Assembly: GCA_934402375.1 (NCBI GenBank)
Contig: CAKRUB010000007.1
Coordinates: forward strand, 1-64,000
Direction of reading: 5' to 3'
DNA from: an uncultured Acetatifactor sp.
GTDB lineage: Bacteria; Bacillota; Clostridia; Lachnospirales; Lachnospiraceae
DNA length: 64,000 bases
Shown: positions 63,284-64,000 of the stretch, piece by piece
Position numbering within the stretch: the first letter of the stretch is position 1
How the letters are laid out: every line of letters starts with the position of its first letter
Notes under the pieces: generated by a model
Database searches by the model: none
The model's input: only the letters and a program-made list of their open reading frames with translations
Told to the model about the DNA's origin: nothing
Program-made: the position numbers and the translations under genes

Positions 63284-63934
63284 TCAGCCAGGTTCGGCGA
63301 TTCTTGACACGCCGACATAGATATCCGAAATTTCATACCATGTAGCATAGTCGGTCACGCCTGTCTGGGGCAGATTGAAGATCCGCTGGAAAATGCGGAC
63401 TGCCTCTGCTGTTGCGGGACCATAAATGCCGTCGGCTGTGAGAGTCGGTATCGCCGGATAGTTGCGGGCGATACGGTTCAGCTGGTTCTGAAGCTGTCTG
63501 ACCTTGTCGCCGGAGGCACCGATGCCGAGATCGTAGCCGGGCCACGAGGACGGCACGCCGGAGATGAGGTCGGCAGAGTTGATATACATATCATTTCCGA
63601 AATAATAGCGGATGATTTCGATGGCGGAATAGCCCTCGTCACCCAGATACTTCGAGCCCCACTGGCTTAAACCGGAACAAGTGACTCTGTTTCCGTCGCA
63701 GTAGGAGGTGAAAATCGGCTGGCGCACACCGGGGCGGGACAGATAGTTGGCAAAAATGGTATCGACGAGATAGTCGATGTTCTCGTAAATATTTCTGCCG
63801 TAGACCCATTTCTGGTCGTAGGCGGTCGAGGAGGTGATGGTAAAGTCGTAGCCCTGATTCCGGTACAGCGAAGCAAATGGTTTCAAGTAAAGTCTGGGAG
63901 AAAAAAAGAGGTACTTCGGTAGGGAGATAGTGGT
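63284..63934 (-). pseudogene. Fragment of a SpoIID-like/peptidoglycan-binding protein
   Basis: About 200 matching residues on the minus strand. ASLYRNQGYDFTITSSTAYDQ, YGRNIYENIDYLVDTIFANYL and CSGLSQWGSKYLGDEGY match a Clostridial protein family whose C-terminus carries peptidoglycan-binding domains. One such domain is present (LGIGASGDKVRQLQNQLNRI, DGIYGPATAEAVRIFQ). The family normally has about 75 more residues at the start and a second binding domain at the end; here an in-frame stop at 63935-63937 cuts the start and a stop at 63284 cuts the end. Homology begins near 63880. GC content is higher than in the island. Confidence 0.75.
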
Positions 63935-64000
63935 TTACCCGGAGCAGAGAAAGTATAGGACAAGCCGCAGTCTTACAAGGTTATGGGTTTCTATAACGAG

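Noticed and set aside
63930..64000. Start of a transposase or other gene at the right edge
   Set aside because: Only about 23 codons are visible, with no family motif; noted as a possible junction only.

Overview
The window is chromosomal DNA from a low-to-mid-GC Bacillota, most likely a gut Lachnospiraceae (Clostridia). Supporting signs are a T-box in front of thrS, the gene order rho - rpmE - DUF1385 - prmC - prfA, a CarD-type regulator, a MalT-like LuxR regulator, an HD-GYP protein, YfhO, and many genes for plant or host glycan use. Family and genus are inferred from gene content, not from a marker search.

Layout. 1-5.5 kb is accessory: the 3' part of a calpain-like cysteine protease gene, a DUF1062/CD3324 pair that looks partly decayed, an ECF sigma factor with a long C-terminal extension, and an Rpn-type nuclease with a 12-bp tandem repeat. 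5.5-19.2 kb holds a GH51 arabinofuranosidase, YqeY, citrate synthase, a chemoreceptor with a TetR regulator, an Mbeg1-like hydrolase, a class I glutamine amidotransferase, YfhO, a flavoprotein, purC and mazG. 19.2-25 kb is a uronate operon: AraC regulator, kduI, kduD, an RpiB-type isomerase, a KDPG aldolase-VOC fusion and kdgK. It converges with uxuA at 48 kb on 2-keto-3-deoxygluconate. 25-30 kb carries a solute-binding lipoprotein, a membrane-anchored GH3-like protein lacking its catalytic residues, and an HD-GYP protein. 30-44.6 kb is mostly core translation and transcription: tRNA-Gly, rho, rpmE, prmC, prfA, carD, thrS, infC-rpmI-rplT. It is interrupted by a toxin-antitoxin remnant fused to a glycosidase tail. 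44.6-56.7 kb holds tRNA-Gly, a LAL regulator, uxuA, tRNA-Asn, pepD, a GH2 beta-galactosidase, tRNA-Pro(AGG) and rlmD.

From about 56.8 to 63.3 kb the DNA becomes clearly AT-rich and reads as an acquired island: a small HTH protein, an ORF6N-PLD fusion, an arginyl-tRNA synthetase behind an arginine-rich leader peptide, a phospholipase-C-like protein, a truncated sigma factor, a broken RelE-type toxin and a HipA-like protein. Beyond it lies a fragment of a peptidoglycan-binding protein truncated at both ends.

The observations I rate highest are the argS leader (promoter, a 19-residue peptide with RRRQRR, mutually exclusive hairpins, terminator), which looks like a ribosome-mediated attenuator; a 98-bp structured element that is 92/98 identical upstream of two unrelated genes, with paired base changes; an 18-nt periodic leader behind a perfect promoter; a 198-bp near-palindrome inside the uronate operon; and an AT-rich array of about 62-bp hairpin repeats.
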